NCBI GenBank assembly: GCA_964017065.1
Contig: OZ024785.1
Coordinates: 930,001-994,000, forward strand
From: Haliclona indistincta
Taxonomy: Eukaryota; Porifera; Demospongiae; Haplosclerida; Chalinidae
Direction: 5' to 3'
DNA length: 64,000 nt
This document shows positions 44,830 through 57,562 of this stretch, piece by piece (position 1 is the first letter of the stretch; the number at the start of each line of letters is the position of its first letter). The position numbers and the translations under genes were made by a program. The notes beneath the pieces were generated by a model. That model ran no database searches and was not told the DNA's origin. It saw nothing but the letters and a program-made list of their open reading frames with translations.

Positions 44830-47355
44830 TTGAGAATAACACTGGCATAGTGAATACACCACCTAACTTATTTAGTGAGACAAAGAACAGCAAGTAATGA
44901 TGAAGTGGTGGATATGAATCAAAATGTTCGATATGTTGTAAACTACTATGTAAATGAATTCACTTACTGCATGAGATGAGAAATAGTATTGAGAGACAAA
45001 TAACTTGTCATACATAGTGATAGTTTGTGATACAGTATGAAAGAATGAAGTAAATTTATACTAGTGAACTATGACTTATGATAAACAACAAACGGCTATA
45101 ACACACTACAATATATAGTGAGGTAAAAACATAGTGAGCAAACCGATGAGAGGCCGAAGATAAACAGATAACATGCAATAATGGTACATGTGTAGCTGAA
45201 GTCATTATACTATTAATATTTGCTAATTAATCACAAACTCATGACACACACAAACGTACATATCATGCAAATGCATAAGAATCATTAACATGAGAACATT
45301 ATGTTATGCATCTTGAAGCGTGGCTATACTAGTAGCATTATTATACAGGATAGGTATTATGGGCTTGCCTACAGTACATTACACGCGTACCATAATTGCG
45401 TATGTGTTATAATTAGTGATGTATTGTTGTTGAGATGATAAGTGATTCTTGCTCTGTTAGTAGGACTATTGTTGCCAAGTATCATGCCTTATTGCATAGG
45501 CTGTGGTGAAGCAGTGCTGCTGTTCATATTCCTGTATGGAGGTGATGTGTAGGAAGATATGGTCATATAGAAAGGATGGGAAGATTAGTCAGTACAGCTA
45601 TTATTAGCTATCAACACCTGTGGATAGTCATGCAACACTAATTACTATCTGACTTCCTGTGTTTACATTAGTGGTCTAATTACGTGACATCATATGACGT
45701 TGTAGAGTTGCCTGGCAACATGCGGGGTCTACGCGATGCCTTTACGCATGGGTCGGGAAAGTATATACAAGGAGCTAGTGCTTCACTGCAGCTGTGCTAG
45801 CACCTAGCTGGCTAAGCAATGGAACCGTCTTAATGTTTGTATATTATTCCAGAGTCATGCTAAGCAATAGATTATAAATATTTGCGTTTGCAAGTCTTGC
45901 ACATCATTAGAGCAAAAATTAATACTGTCCAGAAACTGTATGTTATAGCACAATAGTGGTTACCTTAGCTACAACTATAGTACAATGAACATAAGTGTCA
46001 ACACTAATATTAGCAAAAGCAAACTGAATAAGTAGTCATAGTTTGCTGTATTTTAATTTGTAGCATCGATCACTGCAAACTGATGCAGCACTAGTGCTAG
46101 AACATGATAATACCAGTATGTATCGAGATATCAATAGAATGCTGCTATAAACTATTCTGTAGCTGCATATCAAAACTAGATTTGGTCATGAATGAGATTA
46201 GATCAATTGCTGGAAAATACCATTGTTGGTTAGCAAGCAAACAGTTGATTCAAGTGACAGCACTGGCTATAGTGTTTCATTTGTAGTAAATGAAGGACGC
46301 TATAAACACTAAGTTACCACCATCACCACCATTATCATTGTGATAACCATGCATACATGTACCAGAATTATAATCCGGATCATAGAAACTAACCTGAATA
46401 TTTTTAGCATTGTAGACTGCTACTACAGTAGCTCGAAGAGTATCCTCAATCACAACATCTGACTAAAGACAGACAGTGGTCGCTGTAACAAGAACAGCAC
46501 TGTTACTAGAAGAGGTTGATCAGGTGAAACTAAAGCAACTGCTGTAACAGACGTCGCTTTTATGACAACATCATGAGTATTATAAACGACACCGGCCGAT
46601 CCATTGAGTTAATGAAGAGTAAACAACGAGGAACCCCTGCGATAATTGGAGAGTATATTCAATGATGTATAGCCGTGAGGCCGGGTGACAGTATAACATA
46701 CAATGACAACAACCAGATCGTCACTGACCAGGTACTGAGATATCTGATCATACCACATCACTTGATCTTGGTACAATGATACTGATCTACTGTCTAAAGA
46801 GAGATAATCCGAACCACTTACGCAACATGTGATTGAAGCACTTGAATTATTCTCTAAATATTACCACCTTTTAAATGAATTCACTTTTTAACAGCAGTGT
46901 CAAAGTTGAAAACTATAACAATAATAATTATTATTTTAGATTTTCTTCAATACAATAATTTTAGCATTAATATTTTAACTGAAGTTCAATCTTATTGTAA
47001 TACACATTGTACAACTAAGAGTTAACAATGAATCCATTGTTAGTTTGACAATAGTAATTGTATGCTTACCACAAATATTTGCGCAGACATCACAAGCAAT
47101 AGTGAGAGTAGAGAAGCTCAGCAGATTGCACAATATATCTTATTGTGTCCTATAACTAGTGCAAGAACTCTGCCTGCAAACGTGATAGAGTTCTCTTGAT
47201 CGAGAGCCTGATCGGGACTATTGAACAGATCACATGGAACATGATTTAATAACATCTGATCAGTCCTGACTTCTATGTCATCAACATCACTGATTAAGTG
47301 AGTGTAGCTACAAAGAAGATTGTGATTGAAGCATGACAGGTTGCTAGATTAGTGC
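44830..47355. repeat. Segmental duplication unit 2, upstream part
   Basis: Duplicate of 34470-36958 with many small indels. No gene seen. Confidence 0.8.
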
Positions 47356-47363
47356 TATAAAAG
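47356..47363 (+). promoter_or_regulatory. TATA box of collagen copy 5
   Basis: TATAAAAG 60 bp before the start at 47416. Confidence 0.65.
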
Positions 47364-47415
47364 CAGCACACTTTCTACAGCACAAGTTATTAATGAAATC
47401 TATTATTCCAGCATA

Positions 47416-48312
47416 ATGGCGGCTATACTACAACTGATGGTTCTAGTAGGAGTGTTATTCGTTACAGGTACAATATTATAGAACAAATCTATTATACGAT
47501 CATTTTTATCATGTCCTTTCTTGCATGCAGGATGGGCTTCACCAGTTTCTAATGAAACGTATCAAATCAGCAGAATAGCTGATTTGCTGGAAATTGTTCA
47601 TGAGCTACTGAGTGGTCGAGATGGTCGTGATGGACCAGCTGGTAGAGATGGTCTACCAGGACCTGCTGGAGCTCCTGGGAGAGATGGACGAGATGGAGCT
47701 GATGGACAGAAAGGAGACAAGGGAGAGAGAGGAGAGGCAGGGATAGCAGGACCACCTGGTCCTGTTAGTGGAGGAGCTACCTACACACGATGGGGGAGGA
47801 CATCGTGTCCTAACATGACAGGAACCAGCCTCATCTACAGTGGTAGAGCTGGTAAATCATTCTACAATCAAAATGGAGGAGGAGGCAACTATCAATGTCT
47901 ACCAAATAACCCAGAGTATGGACAGTATGCTCCTGGAGTACAGAATCATGCTTCTATTTATGGAGTTGAGTATCGACTAGATGTTGGCAGTCCACTTTAT
48001 GCACTGCAATACCACAATGTTCCATGTTCTGTCTGTCATGTCTCCACTAGAGCAGCTGTGCTGATGATTCCTGCATGGCGTCACTGTCCTGGCCAGTGGA
48101 CACTGGAGTATACTGGATACCTAATGACTGAACGAAACAGTCACAGCAAAGCAACATACGAGTGTGTTGATAAAGATGCTGAGTCTATTCCTGGTAGTCA
48201 AGCCATCGTTAATGGAGGGTTCTTATATCATGTTGAAGCAAATTGTAATGGCCTACCATGTCCACCATATGATGCTCAGAAAGAGCTCACCTGTGCTGTA
48301 TGCACCAAGTGA
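47416..48312 (+). CDS. Collagen copy 5 (class a): short-chain collagen C4-like, intact (277 aa)
   Basis: Exons 47416-47467 and 47531-48312, phase 1. The signal peptide is MAAILQLMVLVGVLF. The linker (18-45) is shorter than in class c (IADLLEIVHELL). Residues 46-96 are 17 Gly-X-Y triplets; 97-277 is the 181-residue ten-cysteine C-terminal domain ending TCAVCTK. It is the intact twin of copy 1 and shares its 5' flank, intron and 3' flank. Likely a secreted matrix collagen. No lesions. Confidence 0.92.
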
Positions 48313-49258
48313 ACAATACAGTAATTATGATTATGCATGCACTTTGTTTGAAAAGAACCCGTAGATACCAACTCGTAGCCATTGTTTTGACTTACTGAAT
48401 CAGTTGTAATAGTTTGTATATTTAGGCTCTCGAATAGTTTTATCAGTTATATCGAATATTACGACTTTTTTGAAAGAAAATACTTTTTAACAGCAGTTTA
48501 GAAATCAAAAACAATTTTTCTTCGATACTAAAATTAATGTAATTTTTAATTAATGATTATGAATACTTCAGTTCAATTTGATTATGATCACATTATAAAT
48601 GTAACAAAAGATCAATTGTTAGTTTGACAATAACAATTGTTTACCAAAAGCGTTGCTATTGCACAGTCATCATTGGGAGTCAGAGTAGCTCCACAAATCA
48701 TATCGACAAGACGATAATTCTTTGAAGTCTACTATATAAATCATTGTTAGTGCGCCATAATGTCTCTATCTCTCTCAATCAAGACTCGTATTAGGTAAAA
48801 ATGATAATACATGTAATAGAAATAATACGGCTAAGCTAAGATATACATGAACAAGAACAAACAAAACTGGATAAAGACAAAACAAACAAAAAACAACAAA
48901 GAAGACACAGACAAAAATGTAAGAGTTAGTAATGACAGTGAGAGCAAGGGGACCTGGATGACGTCTCCTCAGCAGAAGAGTAGCGTTTCCCCGCCAGAGA
49001 GTCACCAAAAGCTTTTGAAAAAGTTGTCGAATAGAAATGTGCGGAGAGACACCAAGTCTCTGGCCCAGCATGTGACCAGCATATTAGCTGGCTCATATTT
49101 GCTTGTTAGAACAATATTCTCTCAAAAGGGAATTTTTGATTAAATTTTAAATCTCTGATGAGCGGTGAGTCTTATGTCATCAGCATAAATAATCGGGTAA
49201 GGGTGGATCTTGATAGAGGATCATTCGCATTGAAGAAGCGAACAACATGATGTTTTAC
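48313..49258. other. Spacer between collagen copies 5 and 6
   Basis: Duplicate of 37574-38529. No gene. Confidence 0.6.
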
Positions 49259-49267
49259 TATAAAAGT

Positions 49268-50130
49268 GAGAATACTACAACTGGTTGTCCTTGCAGGACT
49301 ATTTTCTGCTACAGGTACGATGTAGAATCTACATTATTGTAAGATAATATTGATTATTCATTCATTGCAGAATGGGCTTTGCCAGTTTCTAATGAAACAT
49401 ACCAGATTGGTTGAGGATTTAAAATTATTTCATGAGCTACTGAGTGGTCGAGGTGGTCGTGATGGACCAGCTGGTAGAGATGGTCTACCAGGACCTGCTG
49501 GAGCTCCTGGGAGAGATGGACGAGATGGAGCTAATGGACAGAAAGGAGACAAGGGAGAGAGAGGAGAGGCAGGGATAGCAGGACCACCTGGTCCTGTTAG
49601 TGGAGGAGCTACCTACACACGATGGGGGAGGACATCGTGTCCTAACATAACAGGAACAAGCCTCGTCTACAGTGGTAGAGCTGGTAAATCATTCTACAAC
49701 CAAAAAGGAGGAGGAGGCAACTATCAATGTCTACCAAATAACCCACAATATGGACAATATGCCCCTGGAGTGCAGAATCATGCTTCCATTTTTATTGAGT
49801 AGAGTATGGTGGTAGCCCTCTTCTTGTACAGCATGACCACAACGTTCCATGTGCTATCTGTCATGTCTCCACTAGAGCAGCTGTACTGATGATTCCAGAT
49901 TGGCGTCACTGTCCTAGCCAGTGGACACTGGAGTATACTGGATACCTAATGACTGAAGGATATGATCACGGCAAAGCAACATACGAGTGTGTTAATAAAG
50001 TGTTCCTGGTAGTCAAGCCATCATTAATGGAGGGTTCTTGTATCATGTTGAAGCAAGCTGTAATGGTCTATATACCATGTTCACCATAATGGCTCTCAGA
50101 AAGAGCTTACCTGTGCTGTGTGCACCAAGT
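49268..50130 (+). pseudogene. Collagen copy 6 (class b), several lesions
   Basis: The signal exon lacks ATG, as in copy 2. The linker shows an 8-bp loss (CAGATTGGTTGAGG where copy 2 has CAGATTAGCAGAGTAGTTGAGG). The Gly-X-Y stretch (one GRG in place of GRD) and half the C-terminal domain are open, then a TAG at SIFIE and more shifts near VFLVVK. A TATAAAAG is at 49259-49266. Confidence 0.85.
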
Positions 50131-50611
50131 CAACAATTATGTAGATTTAAACTTGGTAATGGCTTGTGTCAATGGCAATACTCAATGCTTGATTGCATTA
50201 ATCAACAGATAAAGCACCTTGTAGCTAGTATGAGAAAAAGGTATTGTCCTCATCTAGTACAAAATAGTCAACAATGATTGGTCCATACACATACATAGTA
50301 TGTGGTAAAGAATTATGACAGAACTGAATTCATTTTTATGAAGCTTGTTATGTGGTGCTAGGAAGGTCTGGTATGTGTGAGACTGCGGCCTATGTACTGC
50401 CCACTAGCTGTTTGTGAGTGAACCATCAAAACAGCCTCAAAGCCATTTCTCACTATTGTAGGGTATCAGAGGAGAGGCATTGCTGGGACCACTGCGCCAC
50501 AATCCTCCTCTTGTGACATCACAATAACAAGCTGAATGGTACTGTGGATATAAGCGTAGATACATTTATGCTCACAAATTCAATATCAATTTCTTATTTT
50601 TAGTGAGAGAC

Positions 50612-50619
50612 TATAAAAG
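50612..50619 (+). promoter_or_regulatory. TATA box of collagen copy 7
   Basis: TATAAAAG 66 bp before the start at 50678. Confidence 0.6.
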
Positions 50620-50677
50620 AAGTTAACAACTAATGCACTTATTGTATTGTTAGTTTATAGTCTCCTACAACAAGACA

Positions 50678-51599
50678 ATGGGAACACTCTCATATCTTCT
50701 GCTTGTACTAGCAGTTGGTTTGATTCTGCCTAAAGGTACCTTACAGTGTAGTTGATGCTTTTTGTTATAACAAGTTGTCAAAATTAATATTTTTAGGATG
50801 GGCTCTGCCAGTGTCTACTGAAACTCGCAAGGTATCTAACATCAGTAGAGTAGCTGATGTACTGGAGGATCTACAAGTTGTTCATGAGTTACTGAGTGGT
50901 CGAGATGGCCGTGATGGACCAGCTGGTAGAGATGGTCTACCAGGACCTGCTGGAGCTCCTGGGAGAGATGGACGAGATGGAGCTGATGGACAGAAAGGAG
51001 ACAAGGGAGAGAGAGGAGAGGCAGGGATAGCAGGACCACCTGGTCCTGTTAGTGGAGGAGCTACCTACACACGATGGGGGAGGACATTGTGTCCTAACAC
51101 TGCAGGAACAAGCCTCGTCTACAGTGGTAGAGCTGGTAAATCATTCTACACTCAGTCAGGAGGAGGAGGCAACTATCAATGTCTACCAAATAACCCACAA
51201 TATGGAGCATATGCTCCTGGAGTACAGAATCTAGCTTCAATATATGGAGTAGAGTATCAACTAGATATTGGTGGTAGCCCTCTTCCTGCACTGCATGACC
51301 ATAATGTTCCATGTGCTGTCTGTCATGTCTCCACTAGAGCAGCTGTACTGATGATTCCAGCATGACGTCAATGTCCTAGCCAGTGGACACTGGAGTATAC
51401 TGGATACCTAATGACTCAACATCATACTCAAAGCAAAGCAACATATGAGTGTGTTGATAAAGATGCTGAGTCTGTTCCTGGTAGCCATGCTAACACTGAT
51501 GGAGGGTTGTTCTATCATGTTGAAGCAAATTGTAATGGTCTACCATGTCCACCATATGATGCTCAGAAAGAGCTCACCTGTGCTGTGTGCACCAAGTGA
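50678..51599 (+). pseudogene. Collagen copy 7 (class c), single nonsense codon
   Basis: Exons 50678-50735 and 50797-51599. The signal peptide, linker, 17 triplets and first half of the C-terminal domain are intact. The Trp of MIPAWRHCP is TGA (51363-51365) where all intact copies have TGG. The frame stays open after it to the normal TCAVCTK end, so one base change separates this from a 286-aa intact protein. As read it makes 208 aa lacking the last six cysteines. It has one extra Gly codon (DIGGSP). Confidence 0.85.
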
Positions 51600-52559
51600 A
51601 CAATACAATACTTGTGTTCTATAAACTACTATGCTCTGAAAGTAAGGAGTTATAGGAAAAAAGAAACTTTTAACCTTCTTGTTTAGTCTTTTTGCAGTTA
51701 ATTTTAATATTAAAGTTTTCTTCCTACACGTGCACCTCAGTGTTTATTGCCTTGACTCACAAAGAGAAGGACTCATACGTACTACTGAAGTAGGCCTTGC
51801 AATTGACTGCTGGCTTAATTATTTCCTGACATAATGAGCATTTATTTTGAGAAAATGTGACAAAATTTTATTGCCTACATGTAGGTGTGGTATAAAATGT
51901 TCAGATGCAGAAGAGCATCAATAGAAAGCCTCTTACAGGCTCTGTGCTGAATTGGTTGGGCACATAATAATATTCATGAGCATAGTAGCATTGTGCTTGG
52001 AGAGCAAATTTTGATCATAATAATATTATTTTGCCTTTAATGAGAGCACTTATCATGATTGAACAATTCTTACACCTACACACCAATGATCTATACAATT
52101 TTTAATATACTAACTTGTCTTTGAAAGTGATGAATTAATTGAAGTTTCTTGAAGTGATGGAATGTGAGACTAAAATTAATAGACAGGTCTTAGAGTGGTT
52201 GTAACTATACCATCCAAATCATTCATTACTTATCTGTAGAATATGTATATGTTATACCATGCCTACCCGTGTTGTGGAATATCTGATATTCCACAGGAAA
52301 TCCTGTATTCCGGTGGTATAACTGGAATACACCACGGGCGGCGCCTTTGAAACCATGGTACAAACATGATAACACATTCTTCATTCTGCATGGTGTCACT
52401 GTTCTGGCTACAACATGACTGTAAGACATCTAATGAGTCACAGCAAAGCAAGCAACAAAGTCTATATTGATAACAATGTCACTCAATTTGGAGATGCAGA
52501 TGTTTATCTGCTATCGATAAAGTGGTAAACTAAGCATTGTAAACAGCAACTGTGAGATT
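51600..52559. other. Spacer after collagen copy 7
   Basis: Near-identical to 62193-63170 after copy 11. No gene. It contains the hairpin element at 52252-52362. Confidence 0.6.
52252..52362. mobile_element. 111-bp hairpin insertion (copy in unit 2)
   Basis: TTATACCATG ... CCATGGTACAA ends with an inner perfect palindrome TGTGGAATATCTGATATTCCACA region. The equivalent site in unit 1 (near 41545) lacks it; the unit 3 site (62854-62964) has it. Confidence 0.65.
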
Positions 52560-54076
52560 GAGCATCTTGAAGCTATAGCTACTAGTAGCATTATTATACA
52601 TGTGGATCGGGATTATGGGCTTGCCTACAGTACACTATGCAACCATAATATGATAGAAAGTATTTTTTTAGTATAGTAAACAGTACAGCTATTATTAGCT
52701 ATCAACACCTGAGGATAATCATGAAGCACTAATTACTATCTGACTTCCTGTGTTTACATTAGTGGTCTCATTAAGTGACATCATATGACGTTGTAGAGTT
52801 GCCGGGCAACACGCGGGGTCTGAGCGATACACGTCGTGAAAGTATATACAAGCAGCTAGTGCTTCACTGCAGCTGTGCTAGCACGCACCTAGCTGGATAA
52901 GCAATAGAACCGTCCTTTAATGTTTGTATATTATTCCAGATTATGCTAAGTAATAGATTATGTTTGCGTTTGCAAGTCTTGCATATTATCAGAGCAAAAA
53001 TTAAGAAACTGTATGCTATAACATAATAGTGGTTACCTTAGTTACAAGTATAGAGCAATGAACATAAGTGTCAACACTAATATTAACAAAGGCAAACTGA
53101 ATAAGTAGTCATAGTTTGCTGTATTTTAATTTGTAGCATCGATCACTGCAAACTGATGCAGCACTAGTGCTAGAACATGATAATACCAGTATGTATCGAG
53201 ATATGTATAGAATGCTGCTATAAATTATTCTGTAGCTACTTATCAAAACTGGATTTGCTCATGAATGAGATTAGATCAATTGCTCGAAAATACCATTGTT
53301 GGTTAGCAAGCAAACAGTTGATGCAAGTGACAGCTCTAGCTATAGTGTTTCATTTGTAGTAAATGAAGGACGCTATAAACACTAAGTTACCACCATCACC
53401 ACCATTATCATTGTGATAACCATGCATACATGTACCAGAATGATAATCCGGATCATAGAAACTAACCTGAATATTTTTAGCATTGTAGACTGCTACTACG
53501 GTAGCTCGAAGAGTATCCTTGATCAGAACATCTGACTAAAGACAGACAGTGGTCGCTGTAACAAGAACAGCACTGTTACTAGAAGAGGTTGATCAGGTGA
53601 AACTGAAGAAACTGCTGTAACAGACGTCACTTTTATGACGACATCATGGAATTATAAACGAAACCGGCCGATCCATCACGTTAATGAGGAGTAAACAATG
53701 AGGAACCCCTGCAATAATTGGAGAGTATACTCAATGACATGTAGCGAGGCCGGGTAACCATACAATGACAACAAGAATATCCACCAGATCATCACTGACC
53801 AGGTACTGAGATATTTGATCACTTGATGTTGGTACGATGATACTGACAGACTAAAGAGAGATATTCCGAACCACTTACGCAACATGTTCATGAATAATTC
53901 ATGGAAACTTTACTTAATCTCTAAATATTACCACCTTTTAAATGAATTCACTTTTTAACAGCAGTTTCGAAGTTGAAAACAATTACTATTTTAGATTTTC
54001 TTCAATTATTAATTTTTAGCATTAATAATATTATAGCTGAAGTTCAATCTTATTGTTATACACATTGTACAACTAA
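52560..54076. repeat. Segmental duplication unit 3, upstream part
   Basis: Matches 34920-36590 and 45310-47010 in order, with an initial deletion. No gene seen. Confidence 0.75.
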
Positions 54077-54566
54077 GGCCCCGTTTACACGGTTGCGTTT
54101 TCATCTGAAAACGCAAAGAAATCTTTGCGGATGCACCTCGCGTTTACACGAAAACGATGAAAACGATAACTTGAAAACGACAACTTGAAAACGCTTCTCA
54201 AAGTGGAAACTTTTGAAAACGACAACTTGAAAACGCCAACTTTCTACGTGTAAACGGCAAAAACGATAACGCACTTTTGCTATGAGCGTACCTCAGCCTT
54301 CATACTCGCAGAGAATACTAGCAATAGTCCTTAGACAACGAGTAATGAGCGTTTTCTTCGTTGCTTCAACAGCTTCGTGCGAATAAGGCAGTACAGTTTG
54401 CTTCGCCATCGTGGTCACACCCACATTCCAATCGCTTAATTAACTTCCGGTTAATTTCACTGGCAGAAACGCTGAAAGCGTTGTCGTGTAAACACAATAA
54501 AAACGCTGTGGTGAATCCGCATACTTTCCCCCGTTTTGGTCAAAGCGTCACCGTGTAAACGGGGCC
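54077..54566. mobile_element. 490-bp PIF/Harbinger-type MITE with TAA target duplication
   Basis: Starts GGCCCCGTTTACACGG and ends with its complement CCGTGTAAACGGGGCC. TAA is present on both sides (54074-54076, 54567-54569). The duplicated flank in units 1 and 2 reads CAACTAAGAGTTAAC without the element, an exact empty site. GGCC/GGGC ends with a TAA duplication are typical of PIF/Harbinger. The body has several GAAAACGACAACTTGAAAAC repeats and no transposase. Confidence 0.85.
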
Positions 54567-54903
54567 TAAGAGTTAACAATGATTCCATTGTTAGTTTGAC
54601 AATAGCAATTGTATGCTCACCACAAAATATTTGCGCAGACATCACAAGCAATAGTGAAAGTAGAGAAGCTCTGCAGATAGCACAATAAATCTTATTATGA
54701 CCTATAACTAGTGCACTAAAATGTCTGCAAATGTGACAGAGTTAAGTTCTCTTGATCAAGAGTCTACTAAGCAGATCACATGGAACATGATTTAATAACG
54801 TCTGATCAGTTCTATGTCATCAACATCACTAATTAAGTGAGTGTAGCTACAAAGAAAATAGTGATTGTTTAATTTGAAGCATGAAAGGTTGCTAGATTAT
54901 TGC

Positions 54904-54911
54904 TATAAAAG
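54904..54911 (+). promoter_or_regulatory. Orphan TATA box of a deleted class a collagen
   Basis: TATAAAAGTAGCACATTTTC matches the promoter of copy 1 (36959), but about 35 bp on the sequence jumps to the region that lies downstream of class a genes, so the gene itself has been deleted. Confidence 0.6.
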
Positions 54912-55267
54912 TAGCACATTTTCTACAACATTAGTTAGAATGATTAGTTGACAATAGCAATTGTTTTCCAAAAGCGTTGCACAGTTATCAGTGGGAATCA
55001 GAGAAGCTCCACAGAGCATATCGACAAGACGTCTGATAATTCTTTAGAAGTCTACTATATAAATCATGACCAGTGCACCATAATGCCTCTAACTCTCTTA
55101 ATCAAGACTCATAATTGCTTGTTAGAACAATTATTCTCTCAAAAAGGAAAAAGATTTAATTTGAAGTGTCTGATAACCGGTGAGTTTTATGTCATCAGCA
55201 TCAATAATCAGGTAAGGGTGTATCTTGAAAGAGGAATATTTGTTTTGAAGTAGTGAATAATTTTTGC

Positions 55268-55275
55268 TATAAAAG
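55268..55275 (+). promoter_or_regulatory. TATA box of collagen copy 8
   Basis: TATAAAAG 49 bp before the start at 55317. Confidence 0.65.
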
Positions 55276-55316
55276 TAAGAACAGTTTTAGTGGTTTATTC
55301 AGTGAGCACAAGAATC

Positions 55317-56210
55317 ATGGCAATACTACAACTGGTGGTCCTTGTAGGAGTATTTTCTGCTACAGGTACGATGTAGAATCTACATTATTATAAGATATTT
55401 AATTATTCACTTATTGCAGGATGGGCTTTGCCTGTTTCTAATGAAACATATCAGATCAGCAGAGTAGGTGATGTTCTGGAGGATTTAAAAATTGTTCATG
55501 AGCTACTGAGTGGTCGTGATGGTCGTGATGGACCAGCTGGTAGAGATGGTCTACCAGGACCTGCTGGAGCTCCTGGGAGAGATGGACGAGATGGAGCTGG
55601 TGGACAGAAAGGAGTCAAGGGAGAGAGAGGAGAGGCAGGGATAGCAGGACCACCTGGTCCTGTTAGTGGAGGAGCTACCTACACACGATGGGGGAGGACA
55701 TCGTGTCCTAACACTGCAGGAACAAGCCTCGTCTACAGTGGTAGAGCTGGTAAATCATTCTACACTCAGTCAGGAGGAGGAGGCAACTATCAATGTCTAC
55801 CAAATAACCCACAATATGGAGCATATGCTCCTGGAGTGCAGAATCTAGCTCCAATATATGGAGTTGAGCTTGAATTAAATACTGGTAGCCCTCTTCCTGC
55901 ACTGCATGAACACAATGTTCCATGTGCTGTATGCCATGTCTCCACTAGAGCAGCTGTACTGATGATTCCAGCATGGCGTAACTGTCCTAGCCAGTGGACA
56001 CTGGAGTATACTGGATACCTAATGACTGAACATCATACTCACAGCAAAGCAACATACGAGTGTGTTGATAAAGATGCTGAATCTGTTCCTGGCAGCCATG
56101 CTAACACTAATGGAGGATTGTTCTATCATGTTGAAGCAAGCTGTAATGGTCTACCATGTCCACCATATGATGCTCAGAAAGAGCTCACCTGTGCTGTGTG
56201 CACCAAGTGA
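55317..56210 (+). CDS. Collagen copy 8 (class b): short-chain collagen C4-like, intact (279 aa)
   Basis: Exons 55317-55365 and 55420-56210, phase 1. The signal peptide is MAILQLVVLVGVFSA. The linker 17-47 contains VGDVLEDLKIVHELL. Residues 48-98 are 17 triplets with GAG and GVK where others have GAD and GDK. The C-terminal domain 99-279 has the ten cysteines in place. It is the only surviving class b copy; copies 2 and 6 are its dead relatives. Likely a secreted spongin-type matrix protein. Confidence 0.92.
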
Positions 56211-56505
56211 ACAATACAATAATAATTATGCGATTATTACAACTTGGAGCCTTTTTGTTTGGATTTTCATAGTTAAAAAAAACTTTTCTTTTGTTCTGTA
56301 CACCTCAGTATTCTTGCCTTGACATGCAATTAGAATGTTTTTTTTTATTTTATAAATTCAAAAGCAACATCATAACAAGGACTCGTGTGCAGTACTGAAG
56401 TATAGGCCTTGCAGGAATAAGTTGACTATAACAATAAGCATAATGCGGATGATGACATAATGAGCATTTTAAGAGCATGCATAATTTTGCAAAATGGTTT
56501 AACCT

Positions 56506-57022
56506 GGGGAGGATATCATGTCCTAACATAACAGGAACAAGCCTCTTCTACAGTGGTAGTCATTCTACAATCAAAAAGGCAGAGGAGGCAACTATCAATG
56601 TCTACCAAACAACCCACAGTACGGACAGTATGCTCCTGGAGTGCAGAACATGGCTCCAATATATGGAGTTGAGTATCAACTAGATGGTGGTAGCCCTCTT
56701 CCTGTACTACAAGATCACAATGTTCCATGTGCTGTCTGCCATGTCTCCACTAGAGCAGCTGTACTGATGATTTCAGCATGGCATCGCTGTCCTAGCCAGT
56801 GGACACTGGAGTATACTGGATACCTGATGACTGAACATCATACTCACAGCAAAGCAACATATGAGTGTGTTGATAGAGATGCTGAATCTGTTCCTAGTAG
56901 GCAAGCCATCGTTAATGGAGGGTTGTTCTATCATGTCATGTTGAAGCAAGCTGTAATGGACTATATACCGTGTTCATAATGACTCTCAGAAAGAGCTTAC
57001 CTGTTTTGTATGCACCAAGTTA
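56506..57022 (+). pseudogene. Collagen copy 9, C-terminal domain only
   Basis: Begins abruptly at GGRISCPNITGTSL of the C-terminal domain. There is no signal exon, linker or triplets upstream. A deletion after YSG shifts the frame, and the end (after YHV) has a small duplication (CATGTCATGTTG) and further shifts. The CTK stop is lost. Confidence 0.85.
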
Positions 57023-57562
57023 ACAATTATGTCATGTAGATTTAAACTGCAATATGGTAATGGAGCATTGTTTGTGTCAATGGCAATGCATGATTGCTAA
57101 TCAACAGATAAAGCATCTTGTAGCTAGTATGAGAAAAATTTATTGTCCACATCTAGTGCAAAATTGTCACCAATGATTACATAATAATGTGGTAAAGAAT
57201 TATAACAGAACTGAATTCATTTTTATGAAGCTTGTCATGTGATGCGGCTAAGAAGGTCTGGTATGTGTGAGACTGCTGCCTATGTACTGCCCACTAGCTG
57301 TTTGTGAGTGAACCATCAAAGCAGTCTCAAACCCATTTATCACTATTGTAGGTTATCAGAGGAGAGGCATTTCTGGGAACCACTGCACCACGATCCTCGC
57401 CTTGTGACATCACAATAACTAGCTGAATGGTACTGTGGATATAAGGGTAGATACATTTATGCCCACAAATATTTCAATAATCAATTTCTTATTTTTTATG
57501 AGAGACTATAAAAGAAGTTAACAACTAATGCACTTATGTTTATAGTCTCCTGCAACAAGAAA

